Below are positions 48,748 to 60,788 of a stretch of 64,000 nucleotides of DNA, piece by piece; the first letter of the stretch is position 1; the number at the start of each line of letters is the position of its first letter. Both the position numbers and the translations under genes were made by a program. Below the pieces are notes generated by a model. The model was given only the letters and a program-made list of their open reading frames with translations. It made no database searches and was not told the DNA's origin. The stretch comes from Cynocephalus volans (lineage: Eukaryota; Chordata; Mammalia; Dermoptera; Cynocephalidae): contig NC_084463.1 of the NCBI RefSeq assembly GCF_027409185.1, forward strand, positions 51,950,907-52,014,906. The letters run 5' to 3'.

Positions 48748-48830
48748 ATGAAGTTCATGAGAGTATGGTGCCAGTCATATCAAGGACCATAGTTTGATCC
48801 CTATACTGGTCAGTTGCCCACCCACCATGT
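48748..48830 (+). mobile_element. tRNA-Ile-derived SINE, sense fragment
   Basis: GAGAGTATGGTGCCAGTCAT..CAAGGACCATAGTTTGATCC then CTATACTGGTCAGTTGCCC follows the SINE consensus in sense orientation, including a degenerate B box. Confidence 0.65.
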
Positions 48831-49194
48831 ATCTTTATAATGTCTGTGTAATTATTTAAAGGAATTTCATTGATAGAACAATGAATATGTTGGATTTCAA
48901 AATGGACCAAATACAAAAATATAATAATAATAAAAGTAAATATAAGGTGAATTATATTATTGGTAGACTTCTTAATACAGAGCTTTCCTTTAATGGTGTA
49001 ATAAATTTAAAACATTTCTTTTTGTTCTTTACAGTCTTTCATTTCCTATGTTTTATGATTAACAATAAAGTGCTTCTGCAGACTCTGTCCTTGTTCTTTT
49101 TTGGTTTTGATTTGTTTTCTTTTTATTTGGACTCTCTTAGGTTTGTTCACTTATTCTGATGTCTTCAAGTAACATTGAAATTGTCATACTTTCC

Positions 49195-49585
49195 TTGTAC
49201 TGAATGTCCGCCCGAAACCTGACCCAGAGCTTGACAGTGTTAAGATAGTGGGAAATCCAATTATGGTCATTGAAAGTTGGGGCCTTCAAGATGTGATTAG
49301 ATTGTAAGATCATGCCATAAGGAATGAGTTAAAAATAGGGGGCAGAAGTGTGCTTCTGAGGGTTTTAAAAGAAGAACACGTGAGAGCTTAGCCTGTGTCC
49401 CCTCTGCCGTTTTCTGCCATATGAGACCACTGGGTCACTGTCGTCTCCACCACAGCCTTCCCCAGCTGTGTTCCCTGGACCTTGGACTTCCCAGCTCTTG
49501 AGTCTGCAAACAGTAAATTTCATTTTCTTACAAATCACCGAGTTCCAGGTATGTTGTTATAAGCACCGGAAATGGACTAACAGAT
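49195..49585 (+). repeat. MLT1-like MaLR LTR, sense
   Basis: It runs from about TGTACTGAATGTCCGCCCGAAACC through GGCCTTCAAGATGTGATTAG and CCTCTGCCGTTTTCTGCCAT to AAATGGACTAACAGA. The motif order is that of MLT1-type LTRs in sense orientation. It is a solo LTR in intron 2. Confidence 0.7.
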
Positions 49586-49944
49586 TTTCAAATCTTTATC
49601 TTCAGCTTAGGTCTCTCTCACTTCAACTCTGGAATCATGTATCTGACTGCAATTTGGACATTCCCACAGATATTTTAAGTATAATGTGTTCAAGTCTGCT
49701 TTATTTCTGCCCATCATATTTTTCTGCCATTCTTCAATTTACACTTTAGGGTGCCACTGCCTAACTAACTATGATTATGTAGATAGCCTGAGAGTAAAAC
49801 ACTTTTTCATTTTCTGCACAGGAATTTAATACCATAGTGTCTTCCTGCATTTTATTTCTCTTTCTTTTTCTTTTTTGTAGTATTACATCCCTCTTCTGGA
49901 TGCATACTGCTCTGTGTTCTTTTTGTTCTTTTTTCTGTTTTCCT

Positions 49945-50030
49945 ACTGGGTAGCCAGTGCTGGGATCTGAACCTGTGACCTGAGTGTTACCAGAACCACG
50001 CTCTCCAAAGTGAGCTAACTGACCAGACTT
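49945..50030 (-). mobile_element. tRNA-Ile-derived SINE, antisense fragment
   Basis: GGGTAGCCAGTGCTGGGATC, TGAACCTGTGACCTGAGTGT and AGTGAGCTAACTGACCAG follow the SINE complement seen at 21.75 and 35.2 kb. Confidence 0.75.
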
Positions 50031-50814
50031 GCTCTGTGTTCTAAAGTAGCTAGTCTTCCATCATCCTGTTTTCTTCCCATCTGACTCTAAGGTTCTTTCC
50101 ATTCTCTTTCTAGTGGATAGCTATTAAATTGTAAATCTATTTATGTGATTTTGGAAATACAAATCAGTTACATTATTTGCACCCTGTGGTTTAAAAAGTG
50201 GCAGTGTTCAGTCTCATGCAGATACAAGCAATTTTTTGATATGTAGGAAGGAAATTTTGGAAAGCACTTGTATGTGCCTTCAGTTATAAGTAATTAAAAA
50301 ACAACTGCATATGCTTTAGTGTTTGAAATGGACAAATATGTAAATGCAGAATCATTTCATGAGTTTTTAAAATAGTGTGTGTATTTGTTATCACAGCTCA
50401 CAAGCATTCACCTAGACATGGTGCTGTGTGTAGTTCCATTAACATGGGGTGTCTTCCTTTGGTCTTGTGATGGCAGTTTTGCTGTTGTCTTATATTAAGG
50501 AAAACATGTGGTTCTCGTGGAAGAGATTAATGTCTTTCTCATTTCAGTCAATTTCAAAATACATTTCTGTGTTTATCTTACACACTGGTTCAGTTATATA
50601 TTTACACTTATGTCTTCATACCTGATTGTAAACTCCTTGGAGAAGTATTTTATTCATACTTTTGTCACTAGCCACAGGGATGTTCCTTAGTTATAAGGTA
50701 TGATTTGGAATCATATATTTAGTAATTATTATATTATTACAGTAACAGGATATTACTGCTGGTTTTTTCTCTCCACCATATAGAGTACCAAAAAGCATCT
50801 TGTTTAATACATAA

Positions 50815-50815
<1 letters not shown>

Positions 50816-50884
<69 letters not shown>
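50816..50884. repeat. (AC)34 microsatellite beside the KRAB-A exon
   Basis: 69 uninterrupted bases of alternating AC, ending 73 bp before the KRAB-A acceptor. In the pre-mRNA this is a CA repeat. CA repeats are known binding sites for the splicing regulator hnRNP L. An effect on this exon is inference. Confidence 0.98.
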
Positions 50885-50885
<1 letters not shown>

Positions 50886-50933
50886 CTGTGAACTTTGAGA
50901 TTCCTGTTTTGTGACCCAGGGCTGGTGGCTTGA

Positions 50934-51089
<156 letters not shown>

Positions 51090-51325
51090 TGAAACTCTTT
51101 AGTAACATTCAGGAGGCACAGGATTTTTAAATTAATATAGGAACAATTTATAGGGTTTTACACTATTTGGTAAGAGTATATTTCATGAAAATCATGTCAT
51201 CCTTATCTCAGAATAGACTCAGTTGGCCTCTTTATTGCATACTTTCTGTAGCTGAACTCTTGTCATTCTTCTAAGGATCTCACTTTGCAGTTTTATAAAT
51301 GTCCTGTGTTACTTCCTCTTAACAG

Positions 51326-51418
51326 GGTACTGCATTAGTGAACCTGAAGTGATCCCCAGGTTGGAGAAAGGAGCAGAGCCACGGATGATAGAAGAACACC
51401 AAAACCAGAGCCTCCAAG
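51326..51418 (+). CDS. KRAB zinc-finger gene, exon 4 (KRAB-B box)
   Basis: 93 bp, within the usual size of KRAB-B exons. Acceptor CTCTTAACAG|GGTACTGC, donor CTCCAAG|GTTAGT. It encodes GYCISEPEVIPRLEKGAEPR and a short tail to ...QNQSLQ. The EPEVI.RLE.G.EP pattern is the KRAB-B signature, which modulates repression by KRAB-A. The exon ends in phase 1 and its last G completes an Asp codon with exon 5. The intron that follows is 9.7 kb, of which 8.1 kb is an antisense provirus. Confidence 0.93.
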
Positions 51419-51734
51419 GTTAGTAAACACATCCTGGGCAGAGGCCAGGTAAAGTAAAACCCAGCAGATCCTGGCTGTGTTCAGCTGTTTCTAGCAATTT
51501 TTCCCCAGATCCCTGAGCTGAGGCTGGCTCATCTCCATGCATCAAATTCATATATAATCTTTTAGATGGACTCACGCATACATATTTCCATATTTTACTG
51601 TGCTATTGCAAAATATATTTTCTTAAATTATAACCCCTACGTTTCTCAGATTTGACATTTATTTTTGCTGGTCACTTTTTCAATATTGCCTTTGTGTCCT
51701 CACTCTCATGGATACGGATTTTCAGACTCTATCC

Positions 51735-52000
51735 TTTTGTGTTGCTTAAAACCGACTATCTGACACTTGGTAATTTATAAAGAAACAAAGTATCTTTTTC
51801 AGTTCTGCTCTGGACCTTGGGCATTCCAAGGTCAGGGGGCTGCATGTGGTGAGGCCCTTGTTCCTGGTGCGGATTCTTTGCAGAATCCCAAAGTAGTGCA
51901 GTGTATCACTTAGGAAAAAAAGGTTCACTTGTGAGCCCTGTATACCACCATATGAGAAATTCTGTAGCTGAGGAGGACCTAGCATAGGAGCATGGAAAAT
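51735..52000 (-). repeat. MaLR LTR fragment, antisense (intron 4)
   Basis: TTTTGTGTTGCTTAAAACCG..CACTTGGTAATTTATAAAGAAAC is the MaLR antisense start (compare 25.45 kb), followed by a diverged body with GGTGAGGCCCTTGTTCCTGG. Confidence 0.6.
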
Positions 52001-52729
52001 GATAATTCTGTTTTTTAGAGAGGAACCAGGAGACTCTGGGTGCCAGGGCCAAGTGAACCATGGCTTTCAAGTTGAGAAGCTAAGATTGCTATTTTGAAGT
52101 GGAATTTGAAGTTAGTATTTTCCTCTTCTTTTTGTATAAATCATTTTAAAACAACAAAGAAATTGAGAGGTGTACAGGAGACTCCATTTTTTATGAGAGT
52201 ACATCATTCAAAACTGTAGTGCATAATGCTAAAGCTTTTATGAGCAATTATCAAGTGGAAGTGCTTATTTCAGAATTTGGGAAGACAATACAAGTGGATT
52301 TTAGGATTCCAAAAAAAAAAAAAGCTCTTTCAAAGGAGGTGGGCATATCCTTGGTTGCAGAAACAAATAGTTTAGACCAGCAGGAAAAGTGAGTCTCAAT
52401 GGGTGGACTGAGGTTTCCTGTACAGTAATGGTTCTGAGAAGCACAGGAAGTCAGGTTTAATGAGTAATTTGTGGGTGGCTATGCTTAGAGTGGAGAAAAG
52501 TAGATTTTCTTATTTGAAAAACTTCCACATATACCTGTAGCCCTTTCCTATGGAAGAGTAAAAAGTATAATAATGTGAATGTAAAATTCTTAATCTAAGT
52601 CATTTTCTTCAATATGTAATGAAAAATTGGCTTGCTCCTGCATCTGAAAGTAGCAAATGAAGGAAAATGTAGCCATATTCAAAACAAAGTAATGAGAAAA
52701 GAGCAGCAGGAGAAAACCACTATTGTTAT

Positions 52730-53015
52730 TGAAAGGAAGAGTCAACACCAGTTGATGATCCACCGGAGAGAGTCCGTTTATTAGGCGGCACACACACACA
52801 CATATATAGGGCTTTAAGGGGAAAGCTGACTGGCTTAAAATACAATCCATACTTAGCATACCGCTTGGGGTTTGGGGTGGAGCTGATTGGTGTGTAATTT
52901 GCGCCGGCTCGAAGGAGAATAAGGAAGAGAAGGGCAACCAGCGCAATGATGGGGTGTGGCCGAGAAGGGCTTATGTGCATGGGGTTTGATCCCTTAGGGC
53001 ATTTGGGTCCCTACA
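52730..53015 (-). repeat. 3' LTR of ERV-F-like provirus (286 bp)
   Basis: On the minus strand it starts TGTAGGGACCCAAATGCC and ends CTTCCTTTCA. It carries a TATA-like CCTATATATG and an AATAAA signal (plus-strand GTTTATTAGG near 52,768). A short CA repeat (52,786-52,802) lies between them and is longer than in the 5' LTR. Confidence 0.93.
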
Positions 53016-53031
53016 TTCCTCCCTTTTTCTT
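53016..53031 (-). promoter_or_regulatory. Polypurine tract of ERV-F-like provirus
   Basis: On the minus strand AAGAAAAAGGGAGGAA directly precedes the TG of the 3' LTR. Confidence 0.85.
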
Positions 53032-53312
53032 GTTTTAGGAAAGGGGACGTTGAAGTCATCGAGCTACTTCCTGCTGAACTGGGGCGTAGTGGGGGGGCAA
53101 AAGAGGAAGGTACATAAATACTCATTATGAAACCCCAAAGGAGGGTGGAGAAACAAGTGATTTCAAAAGGGGAAAAGTCCATAAACGTTCCTTGAAGCCA
53201 CAAGTCGAATATGCACCGGTTCCATTCTTCGTAGTTGGAGACCGGAGGGAGCAGCCAGGCGTCGGTGGCGAGGGCATGTAGGAATGCATTCCCTCTGTAA
53301 GGTGGTGTCTCT

Positions 53313-54995
53313 TCAGCATTGGCTGAGGCCCTCACGAGATGAGGCGGGGGGTTCCTCGGTATCTAGGAGCTGGTAGTTTCTAAGCAAAAGGTGGTTAAAA
53401 GCCTGATTAGAAATTTTTCCCACTTGGGCTTGAAGAAACCTAATGATACAGGGCAAGAAAAGGCAGGTTATGAGGATAATGATTAGAGGTCCCAAAATGG
53501 GCCAAATCCAAGTTAGGACAGGGTTTAAGATAAAGGAGGAAAAGGGGTTAGAACTGGATGTGGTTTGTAGGCTGGAAGCTAAGTCGGTGAGTTTGATGAT
53601 GTTTGTTTCTACTAGACCAGATTCATTGATATAATAACAGCATTCTTCCCTAAGGAAGATGCAAGTACTTCCTTTTTCTGCAGTGAGGAGGTCTAGTGCT
53701 CTGTGGTTTTGGAGCATGACCTGAGCTAAAGAGGTGATCTGTCTCTGTAGAGAGGAAAGAGATTGGGCAGTGGAAGTCCGAGCCCCTTCAAGTTTAGCAT
53801 TGATGTCTTTGACCACCCATAAGCTGTGTCCTAGGGCTCCTCCCGACAGGCCGGCTCCGATCGCTGATGTTGTTAAGGAAATACCGACCATGTTTGGGAG
53901 GAAGGTGGCCCTTTTTTGTCTTGAGGGTGGGTGAAGAAGATAGAACAGTTCTGAATTGGAGTACAGTGTGAGTTGAGGGACAATGGTGACAAGAAGGCAT
54001 GGGACAGTAAGATTAGGCAGGATGGAGGTAGAGAGGGTTACATTGTACCAGAAGAAAGTGCCTGGTGGGGCATAGGTGTGGTTATGAATGGTTGTGTTAA
54101 GATTACATTAAGACGGGGGAGAAGTTAGGGAGGAAGAGCTTCCGATGAGACAGTGATGGGGCAACAGAGTATTGTTGTCTTTGTCGTCGGGCTCCCAGAG
54201 AGAGACGTCCAGAAGGTTAAGGTGTTCTGGTGGTGGGGAGGAGGTAGCATTGAGAGGAAGGGAAGCATTTAAGGGGATGGCCGCCAGGAGCGGTCGCATG
54301 AGAGAGGTGCAAAGAAAACAATTTAGAGCCGGCGAGGTGTGGTTGAGAAAGATGAGTGTTTCAGAAATGATTTGTTGCTGGGTGTAAATGGGTGACCCTG
54401 GGGAACTAGCAGAAAAGGAAGAGGATTGTTCTAGGGCAGAGGAAAGTTGTTCTTCCTGATGTAAGATGTCCGTGGAGACATGAGATATTGAATTGTGGAC
54501 AGGAACGTATTTGCGGGAAATTTCTAGATTTCCGCATGGATGAGAGGCATAGCCGTTGCAATAGAAGAAGGCAATGATCCTGGTAGCCGATCTGGAGTCC
54601 CAGGGATAGGAAATTGTTAGGGAGTATTGCCCACTGTTGAATGTAAACAACCTGCCGCCCGCCCCAATGAGTGGGTCATGGATCTTGCAGGACCAATACG
54701 GACAGCCTCTGTAAGTGTACGGCTACCGTTTACAGTGGGCGGCGGTTTGGTCATAGAGAAAACATAGGTAGGGACGGGTGGCTTGTTTGATTAACTTGGA
54801 CGTAGCGAGAGGGATGTTTACAGGTTGAGAGCAACTGGAGGTGGGGCAATCTGCGGTCCCAGCTAGAGAGTCGCTGATCCGGGTTTGTTTTTCAGTGTAG
54901 GTCTCAAATGCCTCAAATTTCCACATATGGGAAGAGGCCTGAAAGCTCCCTGGGTGAAGTGAAAAGAACAGGAGAAGGCCAAGGAGAAGGTTCAT
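53313..54995 (-). pseudogene. env: env of ERV-F-like provirus, one frame with two stops
   Basis: The likely start at 54,995 gives a hydrophobic signal peptide. The frame runs through surface and transmembrane subunits to 53,313 without a frameshift, interrupted only by stops at 54,723-54,725 and 54,108-54,110. The surface subunit has several N-x-S/T sites. A furin-type RQKR lies at 53,910-53,921, followed by a hydrophobic, G/A-rich fusion-peptide-like segment. The transmembrane part (open 53,891-53,313) has a heptad region, an immunosuppressive-domain-like stretch and the CX6CC motif of gamma-type Env (first Cys near 53,663), then a membrane span and a cytoplasmic tail. No intact Env can be made from this copy. 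A truncated product without the surface subunit would need an internal start. Confidence 0.88.
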
Positions 54996-55099
54996 GTCTC
55001 TGGAATTAGGGGTAGGGCTGAGGTCCGAGATAGGCAGAGTTTGAAAGGGTCGGTAGGATGAGGGATACACTTAAAAGAATGGTGTGTTAAGTTCTTCTG

Positions 55100-58000
55100 C
55101 AGTTTGTTACTGGAGTTCTCGGTGGCCGATGGCGGATCCTGAGTGTAAGGCTTCAGCCTAGAAATATGAATCCATGGAGTAACATGATTACCTGGCAGGG
55201 CAAGTTTAGCAGTGGTCAGAGTGCAAAGGATGACAGGACATGGGCCTTCCCACTTAGGGGTTAGGGGGGGTTTGGGTTAGTTCTTTCTACCTTTCCAGAT
55301 GCCTGAGGTCGGTAAGGGCAATGTAGGTGCCAGGGGAGAGAGAGTGACTGGGAGAGTTTTTGTACTATCTGGGCGGTAAATTCAGGTCCATTGTCAGATT
55401 GAATGGAAGTAGGCATCCCAAATCGTGGGATAATTTGGGAAAGGAGAGTCTGGGCTACGGTGGAGGCCTTTTTATTGGATGTTGGGAATGCCTCCACCCA
55501 TCCTGAAAAGGTATCAACAAACACCAAGAGGTATTTGAGGCGCCGGACAGAAGGCATGTGTGTAAAATCGACTTGCCAGTCGGCTGTGGGTGTGAGACCT
55601 CTGGCCTGGTGGGAGGGGTATGGCCCAGGTTTGAGAGGGGTGTTAGGATTGGTACTCTGGCAGATTGTGCATGAGGAGGAGATTTTTCATAAGAGGGCTT
55701 TGTCAGATGGGGTGATTGAGAAGAAGGCCTGTAAAAACTGGGATAAAGCTTGGGGGCTAGAGTGAAACAGGTCATGGAGCAAGCAAAAGAGAGAGGACTT
55801 ATCATCATTAGGCGGTTGGGGCTGAGAGAGTGTCTGCAAAACCTGGGGGCCGTAAGGAAGAATGGGAAGTTGGTTTTGTGTCTTTGGGTGCCGTGCCTCA
55901 GTGCGTGCGGCGAGGTCAGCCTTACAATTCCCGCGAGTGATTGGGGAATCGTCCCTCTGGTGGGATCTGCAATGAATGACTCCTAATTTACAAGGTAAAT
56001 GGGATGCCTCGATTAATGTGGAGATTAAAGCTGAGCTGGTGATTGTGTTACCCTTGGTGTTAAGCAGACCGCGTTCTTTCCATATGGCGGCATGAGAGAG
56101 AAGTATATGAAAGACATATTTAGAGTCAGTGTATAAGTTAAGAGTTTTTCCTTCAGCTAGAATGCAGGCTCGTGTGGCAGCAATAAGTTCAGCCTGCTGG
56201 TTGGTAGTACCCCTGGGTTAAGGTTGGGCTTCTATAACCGAATCAAGGGAGACTATGGCATACCCTGTGTAATGAGTGTTTCCTTCCTTGAACGAGGATC
56301 CATCTGTGAACCATGTGAGATCAGCGTGAGACAGGGGCCCCTCAGTAATGGAAGAGCAGTAAGGTATGAAATTCTGAAGGCTTTCTACTCAGCTGTGCAA
56401 AGGTGTGTTGAGGGAATCTGGTATAGGCAGTAGAGTAGCCGGGTTTAGGGGTGGGCAGGTATTGAAGGATAGGGCAGGATTTTCCAGAAACGAGGATAGG
56501 AGGGTTAGAATTCTGGAAGGTGGGAGGGAGTGGAGAGCCTTAAAGGTAAGGAAGTCTTTAAGGTGATGTGGTGAGAGAATGCTGAGAGGTGCCCCAAATG
56601 TTAATTTGGATGCCTCCTGATGCAGCAACTGCCCCGCTGCTAGGGCTTTTAGACAGGGTGCCCAGCCTTGTACAGTGGGGTCTAACTGTTTTGATAGGTA
56701 TGCTACAGGGGCAAAGGAGGGGCCGTAATTCTGTCCTAGGACGCCTAGAGCTTGTCCCACATTTTCATGAACAGAGGAAAAAGGGTTTAGTTAGATCAGG
56801 GAGATGAAGTGCAGGGGCCGTTAGAAGGGCCTGCTTGAGAAAAGGGCGCTGAGGTGAGGAGAGTAAAGGTTCTTCAGGAGGACCCTTACTCATATTATAG
56901 AGAGGTCGGGCTAGCAAGGAGAAATTGGGGATCCATGCTCTGAAATATCTGGCTAGACCCAGGAAAGATAGAATTTCTGTTTTGGTTTTGGGGATGGGCA
57001 GGTCAGTAAGAAGCTGTTTCCTGTCCAGGGTGATTTCCTTCTTTCCCGGGGAGAGGAGAAAACCAAGGTAGGTTACAGATGGCAAGGAGATTTGGGCTTT
57101 GGTGGGGGACACTCGATATCCCTTACCCGCTAGGAAGTTAAGCAAATGGGCAGTGTCAGCTTGGGATTGTTCCCATGAAGGACTGCATAGAAGGAGATCG
57201 TCCACATATTGTAATAAGGTGGACTCTGGATGGTTTAAGTGAAAAGATTTGAGGTCCTGTGCTAGGGTCTGCCCAAAAATATGAGGGCTATCCCGAAATC
57301 CCTGTGGCAGGACCATCCAAGTGAGTTGTTTGGAGTGGCGGGAATGGGGGTCGGTCCATGTGAAGGCAAAAATGTCCTGAGTGCCGGTTTCCAGGGGTAT
57401 GGAAAAGAAGGCATCCTGTAAGTACAAAACCGAGAAATGAGTAGAGGTCGCTGGGACCTTGGAAAGAAGAGTGTATGGATTTGATACAAGAGGATGAATG
57501 GGAATGACAGTGGCATTAACAAGATGGAGATCTTGGACGAGACAAGGCGCCATTAGGTTGTTTTACAGCGAGTATGGGAGTATTGAAATGGGAGTGAGTG
57601 GGACGGAGATACCCCTTTTTTAATAGGTCCTGAATGATGGGACTTAACCCGAGGAGGGCTGCTGTGGTTAATGGATACTGAGCCTGGCAAATATATTTGG
57701 AGGGGTCTTTTAGTTTTATGTGTATGGGGGAACATTGGACCAGAGCGGGGCTGGCAGTGTCCCAAACTGTGGGGTTAAAAGGGTGCGTCAGGATGGGTAA
57801 GGACTTTTTTGGAGGGGTGGAATTGGTAGGATCTTGAGCTTGAACTAGTGCTAGGAGGAAGGAAATGGGAGAAGAGGAAGAGGACAGGGGCAAGGTAATG
57901 GAGAATTGAAGCCATGATAGAATGTCCCATCCCAACAAGGGGACGGGGCTTTGTGGCATGACTAGAAAGGAATGGGAGAAAACGGATTGAGTGCCTTGAA

Positions 58001-58163
58001 GGCAGCAGGTTAAAAGAGGGGTTTTTTGGGGAAAGATTTGTTTACCTCCTACTCCGCCTATAGGAGAGCTGCTGGATGTGGTGGGGCCTTTATATTCCCT
58101 TAAGACCGAAAAGGTGGCTCCAGTGTCCAGGAGGAAAGATATTGGGTGGCCGTTCACAACCAT
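55100..58163 (-). pseudogene. pol: pro-pol of ERV-F-like provirus, frameshifted
   Basis: Protease: LLDTGA active site (Asp codon at 58,125-58,127) in the frame 58,163-57,516, which runs into the RT N-terminus. A frameshift near 57,550 moves RT to the frame 57,553-56,765, with LPQGF and the YVDD catalytic motif (57,197-57,208). The other catalytic Asp, normally in a VLDL.DAFF context, is Tyr here (VLYLQDAFF). RNase H shows a YTDSKY motif near 56,120. Integrase: zinc-binding region near 55,700, then SDNGPEF and GKVER of the DDE core in 55,557-55,261. The sequence passes from just after the catalytic Glu to KWEGP of the C-terminal domain within a few codons, so roughly 100 codons of integrase are missing. 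Non-functional. Confidence 0.88.
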
Positions 58164-58186
58164 GGATACCCTGGGCTCCTGCTTTG

Positions 58187-59755
58187 TTATAGAGATGGTC
58201 GGGAAGGGCCCAAGGCTCCGTCAGTCCTCCTCAGCGAGGCCCACCATAGGTGGTGTCCACGGTTCGGGGGACTGTGGGGCAGTTGGTCCCTCACCCCTTC
58301 GGGCGAGGGGGCAATCAGATCCCCAATATCCCTTCTTTTTGCATTTTGGACAAGGAGTGGCCTGGGGGTGGGGCAAGCCTTTGCCCAATGCCCTTCCTTT
58401 CCACATTTAAAGCAGGCTCCAGGTGGAGGCTTAGAGGTGGAGGCTGTGGGAGGGCGCCCAGGGGGTTTGATAAGCTGGGCCAACATCTGGAAGTTGGCAT
58501 GGTCGGCCTTTTGTTTTCGACGTTCCTTTTCCTCCTCTCGATTATAAAGACTTTGAAGGCCACTGACAGGATTTCGGTCTGAGGGGTTGCAGGACCCTGC
58601 TCTAATTTTTAAAGTTTAGTTTTAATGTCGGGGTAGGATTGGGCCAGGAAATAGGTCATAAGGACATACCGGTCATCTTCTGAGTTGGGGTCTAGTTAGT
58701 GTATTGTTGAAAGGCCTGAGTTAATCTATTGAGGAACTCGGATGGAGTTTCCTCCTTTTTTTGGACAATTTCTTGAATTTTCTGGAAATTGACGACCTTG
58801 CGAGCCGATTTTTTGAGGCCAATTATTTAAAACGGTCTCGAGCCTGGATTCCCTGGGCTGTGTTATAATCCCAATTAGGTTCCTGTTCTGGGACTGCTTG
58901 GGGGCCTGGTGGGTAATTCGGATTGGTACGATGGATGTCAGTGGCATGGGTTTGGGCTGTATCCCAGACCCTGCGGCGTTCCTCGGGGAGGAGGGTATTG
59001 GCTAGGAGCATGAAGATGTCATGATGTGTGAGGCTGTAGGCCTGCAGGATCCATTGGAATTCTTTAATGTAAGTGGTAGGGTCGGTAGAGAAAGAGCCTA
59101 GTCTTTTTTCTAATTCTATAAGGTCAGCTAGGGAAAAGGGAACATGGACCCTAACTACTCCTTCAGCCCCAGCTACCTCACCTAGTGAGGCAATTGTTGA
59201 AGGGGCGGGGGGAGGACCTCGGGAACGGGTGAAAGGGGGGCTTAGTGGGTCAGGGGTAGGGGAGGGTAAAGACGGGGGAGTGGATGGTGCTGGAGGTGCA
59301 GAAGGTGACACAGATGATGGGGGAAGAGGAGCGGATGCTGGAGGCACTGGGAGAGGTGGAGGTTGGTAGGGTGGGGGTTCATCAGCAGGGTCGAAGGTGG
59401 AAGGATTGAGGAGTGACTGTGAAGAGGGTTTACAGGCTAAAAGGACTTGAGAGGGAGCACAGGAGGAGCAGAGGGCGGGGTTCTGAGCCAAGAGGTAAAA
59501 AGCCTCAATGTAGGCGATCTCCTTCCATTTTTTTAGGCACTGGCAGTAGTTAAAGAGGTTGCGTAGAATGTTAGGATCTAATGTGCCCTCAGGGGACCAT
59601 GTGTTTTGATTATCTAAAGGATAATAAGGCCAATCTTGTGTGCAGAATTTGGTAAGGAGTTTGGGCTTAATATCTGGCCTGAAGGAAAGATTGGTGAGGT
59701 TTTTCAGAAGGCATTGAAGTGGAGAGTCCTCTAGGGAGGAGAAGGAAGCACCCAT
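58187..59755 (-). pseudogene. gag: gag of ERV-F-like provirus, frameshifted
   Basis: The start ATG at 59,755 gives MGASFSS, with the Gly-2 myristoylation signal used for membrane targeting. The first 310 codons are open: matrix (1-120), a proline-rich p12-like linker with a PPPY late-domain motif at 127-130 (recruits NEDD4-type ubiquitin ligases for budding), and most of capsid. A frame change near 58,830 shifts the rest of capsid into another frame that stops at 58,726. The nucleocapsid keeps one CCHC knuckle at 58,373-58,414 (in the original frame) and a second-knuckle-like C-x2-C...C at 58,311-58,352 in another frame, whose His position is Tyr. Gag cannot be made full length. Confidence 0.88.
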
Positions 59756-60484
59756 TCTGGTCTCTTAATGGAAATTTTAGACAAATTGGACAGAGATTAG
59801 TGATAAGACAGATCCTTCAGCCAGTTGGGAAAAGCGGGATCCCCAGTAGATCACGTCAGTCCCGGCAGGTTCAGGTACGAACCAGGAGGAGAGAAGGGAG
59901 GTGTGGGTTGTCACCCAGAACTTCACTTCTCTAGGGCAGAAGCCCGGTGCCTGAAGGAAACCTAGCGCTAGGAATTTCTGGTCGGTTCCCAGACCCAGGA
60001 AGTGGAGGGAGACGGAAATTGGACAGAGATTAGAAGAGAGTGGTGAACAAGAGGGTGAAAAAGAGAAGGAGAGAACAGAATGGGGCTTTTAACCTCCAAG
60101 AATGAAAGTAAAAGTTTACCGGGGCTATGGTGGTCGTGAAGACCGTGGTGGGGTGGGTATGGGTGTTAGGGGCTACCGGACGATCTAGACTCCCTGTGGT
60201 AGCCTGAAAAAGGGCCGGTGCCCTTTAGGAAAGGGGGCTTACCTAATGATGAGCCGGTGGTGAGTGGAAGAAGCCAGCGCCGAAAACAATGGACGAGGGT
60301 GGACCGTCAGTGGTGAGCGGTGGAAGGGAGGCCGGTCCTGGCGGGACGGAGTTCCCGAGGGGCGACTTGGAAAGTGCTGTCGCTGCGATTCAAAAAGTGT
60401 TACAGCTCGAGGGAGCCCCGAGGGGCGACTTGGAAGATGTTGCCGCTGGGACCCGAAAAGTGTCGCCGCTCGAGAGAAACTCCG
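59756..60484 (-). other. Leader region of ERV-F-like provirus
   Basis: The non-coding stretch between primer-binding site and gag start, where splice donor and packaging signal are expected. It contains two similar units (near 60,357-60,415 and 60,415-60,470, sharing GAGGGGCGACTTGGAA). I assign no gene. Confidence 0.65.
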
Positions 60485-60502
60485 TCCCGAGTTTCGGCAC
60501 CA
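60485..60502 (-). promoter_or_regulatory. Primer-binding site, tRNA-Phe
   Basis: On the minus strand TGGTGCCGAAACTCGGGA lies 2 bp after the 5' LTR. It matches the complement of the tRNA-Phe 3' end (TGGTGCCGAAACCCGGGA) at 17 of 18 positions. This is the naming feature of the HERV-F group. Confidence 0.9.
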
Positions 60503-60504
60503 AA

Positions 60505-60788
60505 TGATAGGAAGAGTTGACACCAGTTGACGATCCACCAGAGAGAGCTCGTTTATTAGGCGGCACACACACATATATATAGGGCTTTAAGGGGAAAGCT
60601 GATTGGCTTAAAATACAATCCCTACTTAGCATACTGCATGGGGTTTGGGGTGGAGCTGATTGGTGTGTAATTCGTGCCGGTGGGAAGGAGAATACGGAAG
60701 AGAAGGGCAACCAGCGCCATGATGGGGTGTGGCCGAGAAGGGCTTATGTGCATGGGGTTTGATCCCTTGGGGCATTTGGGTCCCTACA
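60505..60788 (-). repeat. 5' LTR of ERV-F-like provirus (284 bp)
   Basis: On the minus strand it starts TGTAGGGACCCAAATGCC and ends CTCTTCCTATCA. It is collinear with the 3' LTR, with about 7% substitutions by eye. Confidence 0.93.

Noticed and set aside
59073..59369. 98-codon Gly-rich frame on the plus strand
   Set aside because: Complement of the proline-rich region of the antisense gag.
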